A DNA stretch of 64,000 nt, taken from assembly GCF_017569185.1 (NCBI RefSeq), contig NZ_CP071869.1, forward strand, positions 1,850,001 through 1,914,000, read 5' to 3'. The notes under the pieces are model-generated. The model was not told where the DNA came from. It made no database searches and saw only the letters and a program-made list of their open reading frames with translations. Made by a program: the position numbers and the translations under genes. Each line of letters opens with the position of its first letter. Position 1 is the stretch's first letter. Below are positions 61,071-64,000 of this stretch, in pieces. The DNA comes from Polaribacter cellanae (GTDB lineage Bacteria; Bacteroidota; Bacteroidia; Flavobacteriales; Flavobacteriaceae).

Positions 61071-61912
61071 TTTTTTCTATTTATATCTTTCATATATTCC
61101 ATATCATCTAGCAAATCGTTATACATAAGTTGATAGGTTTGCTCTTTTAAAGCATCTAAATCTTTATTATTTAAATCTTTTGTGTTAATAAATGTATGTT
61201 GATGCACTCGTAAAACACCAGGTCTTCCTTTTAAAAAATCCCAAGAAAAAAAACGTTTACAATCGTAATAAACTTGAGGTACAACTGGTATTTTATATTC
61301 TATTGCCAAACCAAAAGCCCCTCTTTTAAATGGAGCCAAAACTACATCTTCAGTGGGTACTAATCCTTCAGGAAAAATTGCCATACTTACTCCGTTTTGT
61401 AATCTTTGTTTTGCCATATTATAAACCCTTTTTCTACTCTTGGCACTGCTTCTATCGACCATAATAACAACTCTTTTGTAGAAAAAACCAAAAACAGGAA
61501 TTTTAACTAGTTCTTTTTTTCCCACAAAAACAATGGGATTTTTGCTAATGGCAATTAGTACAAATGGATCCATTAAAGAAGTATGGTTGGGACAAAACAT
61601 ATAACTTTTATCTGGCTCGATATTTTCTTCTGCTTTAAAATCTAATTGAAAACCCATTCCATAGATAAGTATCTTAGAAATAATTCTTGCTACTTTCCAG
61701 AAAAGATGATAATGTTTCTGCTTAAAAGAGAATATAAATAAAAAAGGAGATAGCACCAATAAAGAGGTAAACATTAAAATGTAAAACCACAAACGCCAGA
61801 GAAGTAAAAAAGGAATTTTTAGAGATTTCAAAAAACTTAATATTAAATTGCTTTTTTTCTTAATTAGGTTGTCGAAAGAAATTATCAATATAAAACCCAT
61901 CTTAGAAAACAA
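61067..61912 (-). CDS. plsC: Lysophospholipid acyltransferase (PlsC-like)
   Basis: 281 aa with a hydrophobic N-terminal segment (about 28-64) and the acyltransferase boxes: NHTSLMDPF (motif I, H-x4-D), GKKELVKIPVFGFFYKRVV, and FPEGLVP (motif III). It acylates lysophosphatidate or similar lipids. It is upstream of and coupled to the hemolysin-III gene. The first 30 residues include an extra start option at MGFILII. Confidence 0.88.
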   Translation of the reverse strand: MFSKMGFILIISFDNLIKKKSNLILSFLKSLKIPFLLLWRLWFYILMFTSLLVLSPFLFIFSFKQKHYHLFWKVARIISKILIYGMGFQLDFKAEENIEPDKSYMFCPNHTSLMDPFVLIAISKNPIVFVGKKELVKIPVFGFFYKRVVIMVDRSSAKSRKRVYNMAKQRLQNGVSMAIFPEGLVPTEDVVLAPFKRGAFGLAIEYKIPVVPQVYYDCKRFFSWDFLKGRPGVLRVHQHTFINTKDLNNKDLDALKEQTYQLMYNDLLDDMEYMKDINRKK

Positions 61913-62031
61913 ATGTAGTAATATTCTTTTGTTTGATTAATTTTCTTAAACAAAACCTTATTTTTGTGGTCAAACCATCCCAGATGGTTTTTGTATCTCA
62001 CTCATACTTAAAAAAAGAAAAGTATAAAAAT

Positions 62032-63000
62032 ATGTCAAGAATTTTAACAGGCGTACAAAGCACAGGAACGCCACATTTAGGAAATCTATTAGGAGCTATT
62101 TTACCTGCTATAGAAATGGCGAATAATCCAGCAAATGAAGCATACTTATTTATTGCAGACATGCATTCTTTAACGCAAATTAAAGATGGTAAAGAACTTA
62201 GAGAAAATACATACAGCACAGCTGCAACTTGGCTGGCTTGTGGTTTAGATATTAATAAGACTGTTTTTTATAGACAAAGCGATATTCCACAAACTGCAGA
62301 ATTAACTTGGTATTTAAGCTGTTATTTTCCTTTCCAACGTTTAACGTTGGCACATAGTTTTAAAGATAAATCCGACAGATTAGGAGATGTAAATGCTGGT
62401 TTATTTACCTACCCAATGCTTATGGCCGCAGATATATTATTGTACGATGCAGAAATTGTTCCGGTTGGTAAAGATCAATTGCAACATTTAGAAATTACAA
62501 GAGATGTTGCTGGAAGATTTAACAATATGGTTGGAGAAACATTGGTGTTACCACAAGCAAAAATTCAAGAACATACCAAATTGGTTCCAGGAATTGATGG
62601 CGAAAAAATGAGCAAGTCTAGAAACAATACAATTAATATCTTTCTAACAGATAAAAAGTTAAGAAAACAAATAATGAGTATTAAAACCGATAGTTTGGCT
62701 TTGGAAGACCCCAAAAACCCAGATACAGATACCATTTTTGCTATTTACAAATTATTAGCCTCAGAGACACAAATTGCAACAATGAGAGCCAATTATTTAG
62801 GTGGAAATTATGGTTATGGACATGCAAAACAAGCCTTGTATGAATTAATCGTAGAAAAATTTAAAACGGTTCGTGAGAAATATCATCATTATATGGAAAA
62901 TAAAAACGAAATTGACAACGCTTTAACTATTGGTGCAGAAAAAGCAAGAAAAACGGCGAATTCTGTGATAAAAAGAGTGCGAAGTAAAATTGGTTATTAA
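62032..63000 (+). CDS. trpS: Tryptophanyl-tRNA synthetase
   Basis: 322 aa from ATG 62032 (MSRILTGVQSTGTPHLGNLLG); an earlier in-frame ATG exists but the family start is here. Class I motifs: PHLGN (HIGH-like, about 14-18) and GEKMSKSRNN (KMSKS loop). Charges tRNA-Trp. Divergent from the plsC operon. Confidence 0.95.
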   Translation: MSRILTGVQSTGTPHLGNLLGAILPAIEMANNPANEAYLFIADMHSLTQIKDGKELRENTYSTAATWLACGLDINKTVFYRQSDIPQTAELTWYLSCYFPFQRLTLAHSFKDKSDRLGDVNAGLFTYPMLMAADILLYDAEIVPVGKDQLQHLEITRDVAGRFNNMVGETLVLPQAKIQEHTKLVPGIDGEKMSKSRNNTINIFLTDKKLRKQIMSIKTDSLALEDPKNPDTDTIFAIYKLLASETQIATMRANYLGGNYGYGHAKQALYELIVEKFKTVREKYHHYMENKNEIDNALTIGAEKARKTANSVIKRVRSKIGY

Positions 63001-63028
63001 ACAAAGGGTTTAAATCCCTTGTTCTAAA

Positions 63029-63062
63029 AAAAGCTCTTTTCTATTAGTAGAAAAGAGCTTTT
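63029..63062 (+). terminator. Terminator after trpS
   Basis: AAAAGCTCTTTTCTA (63029-63043) pairs with TAGAAAAGAGCTTTT (63048-63062) around TTAG, a long perfect stem between trpS and the convergent T9SS-type gene, so it probably serves both strands. Confidence 0.85.
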
Positions 63063-63102
63063 CATTTTTATAATGACGTTTTAAAATAGTTTTATTTTAC
63101 AC

Positions 63103-64000
63103 TTATTGTATAATAAGTTGTTTAGACGTTGTGCCGTAACTGGAAGTAACTGTTACTGTGTAAACACCAGTAGTTAAATTAGTTAAAGGAGAAATATCAA
63201 CTAAGAAATTTTGGGTGTTGTTAATAAAAATTACTTCTTTACTATATACAGTAGCACCTGTAGCAACTTTTGTAAAGGCAATTTTACAATTTATATTTTC
63301 AATTGCTAGTGGGTTTGTGGTTTTAGTTCTTCTATCTAAAGATATGGTTACAAACCTTTCTTGTACTGGGTTAGGTGTTAAAGTAAAAGTTACAAAGGGT
63401 TGGGGTGCTGGAGTTGTTGGAGTTGTAGAGGTAGCTGTTTTATACACATTGGTATCTGTTGCACAACCACACTGGTTTATTGCTGTAACTTCTACTTCTA
63501 ATAAACCACTTTTACTAAATACTATTTTAGAACTTTCATTTAAAGAAACTTCTTGTATGGTTGGCAAATCATAGTTATAGGCACTTCCATCTGGTAATAC
63601 ATCTCCAGAAGAATCAGGAAGTGTTCTATAAAAATCTTCTTGAAAATAATAATCAATTAACGACACCAAACTTGCTACACTTTTGGAAGCTAAAGTAGGC
63701 AAACCACTATCTGTTAGTCGCAAGCAAGATGTATAAGGTACAAAGTCGCCAACCAAAGAGGCAGGGTCGTAATAGGTATGTGTACCTGGAGCGTCTTCTG
63801 GAATGTACTTTTTTTCTCGGGTATATTTCCAAGAGATAGTGTTTGCTAAGGTTTGGTCTATTGTAATTTTACTACCATTGGTTATAGATACATTTGGGTA
63901 GTCTGCAGGTTTTTTACCCGCTAAAATAGCATCTCTTAGAGAGGTGTCTTTAAAACTTATGGTGGGTTTGTTTAAAACCCTTACTTGTTTTGTTACTTTT
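63103..64000 (-). CDS. Surface protein with T9SS-like C-terminal domain, partial
   Basis: The reading frame is open to the right window edge (about 298 codons seen). The visible part has beta-rich, Thr/Ser-rich extracellular character (ITIDQTLANTISWKYTREKK, LEVEVTAINQCGCATDT) and ends with a sorting-domain-like tail (FTLTPNPVQERFVTISLD, then TTGVYTVTVTSSYGTTSKQL, ending IIQ), so it is likely secreted by the type IX system whose PorZ is encoded nearby. N-terminus and function lie outside the window. Confidence 0.8.
   Translation of the reverse strand, partial: KVTKQVRVLNKPTISFKDTSLRDAILAGKKPADYPNVSITNGSKITIDQTLANTISWKYTREKKYIPEDAPGTHTYYDPASLVGDFVPYTSCLRLTDSGLPTLASKSVASLVSLIDYYFQEDFYRTLPDSSGDVLPDGSAYNYDLPTIQEVSLNESSKIVFSKSGLLEVEVTAINQCGCATDTNVYKTATSTTPTTPAPQPFVTFTLTPNPVQERFVTISLDRRTKTTNPLAIENINCKIAFTKVATGATVYSKEVIFINNTQNFLVDISPLTNLTTGVYTVTVTSSYGTTSKQLIIQ

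Overview
The window looks like the chromosome of a marine flavobacterium, probably Polaribacter or a close relative (inference). The DNA is AT-rich and many putative promoters fit the Bacteroidota pattern (TTG, about 19-21 bp, TAnnTTTG). It carries a type IX secretion gene (porZ), a surface protein with a T9SS-like C-terminus, a TonB-dependent receptor, and Bacteroidota-type conjugation genes (traE to traN, rteC, BfmA/DUF5712 mobilization proteins).

Layout. 1-3480: chromosome, with a partial IS transposase, pth, rplY and prs, all on the minus strand. 3506-44150: an integrated conjugative element (ICE) of about 40.6 kb bounded by a 19-bp direct repeat. It is inserted in the anticodon arm of a tRNA-Leu(CAA) gene. 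The 5' half of that gene lies at 3481-3524 and the 3' half at 44132-44188; joined, they give a perfect 82-nt tRNA. Just inside the left end the element carries its own complete tRNA-Leu(CAA). 44189-64000: chromosome again, with a TPMT-like methyltransferase, a tripartite RND efflux operon, tesB, a TonB receptor, recO, porZ, CYTH, hemolysin-III, plsC, trpS and a truncated T9SS-type protein.

Inside the ICE, left to right. First comes a defence-like block. It holds a three-gene operon of a PycTM-like membrane effector, a class III nucleotide cyclase and an E2-like/SEC-C protein (a Pycsar-like system with a ubiquitin-conjugation-like component), then a PIN-like/Xre-ImmA module and AbiEi/AbiEii. 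Next is a plasmid-like maintenance block (ParB-like, DUF932, SSB) interrupted by an ArsR/SRPBCC/DoxX/VOC cassette between 109-bp direct repeats. Then come an oriT-like region, mobilization protein, relaxase and coupling ATPase, followed by HipB/HipA plus a third gene with a HEPN-like motif. The conjugation apparatus (traN-M-K-J-I-G-F-E, minus strand) follows, then a cell-wall amidase, a DnaC/replication/HTH operon beside strong palindromes, and rteC. Last is cargo (epoxide hydrolase, AlkZ-like glycosylase, BtrH-like and aspartyl protease pair, FMN reductase, MarR and AraC regulators) and the tyrosine integrase.

The two most notable observations are the Pycsar-like operon whose cyclase ends in glycine and overlaps an E2-like gene, and the ICE that destroys its target tRNA while supplying a substitute.
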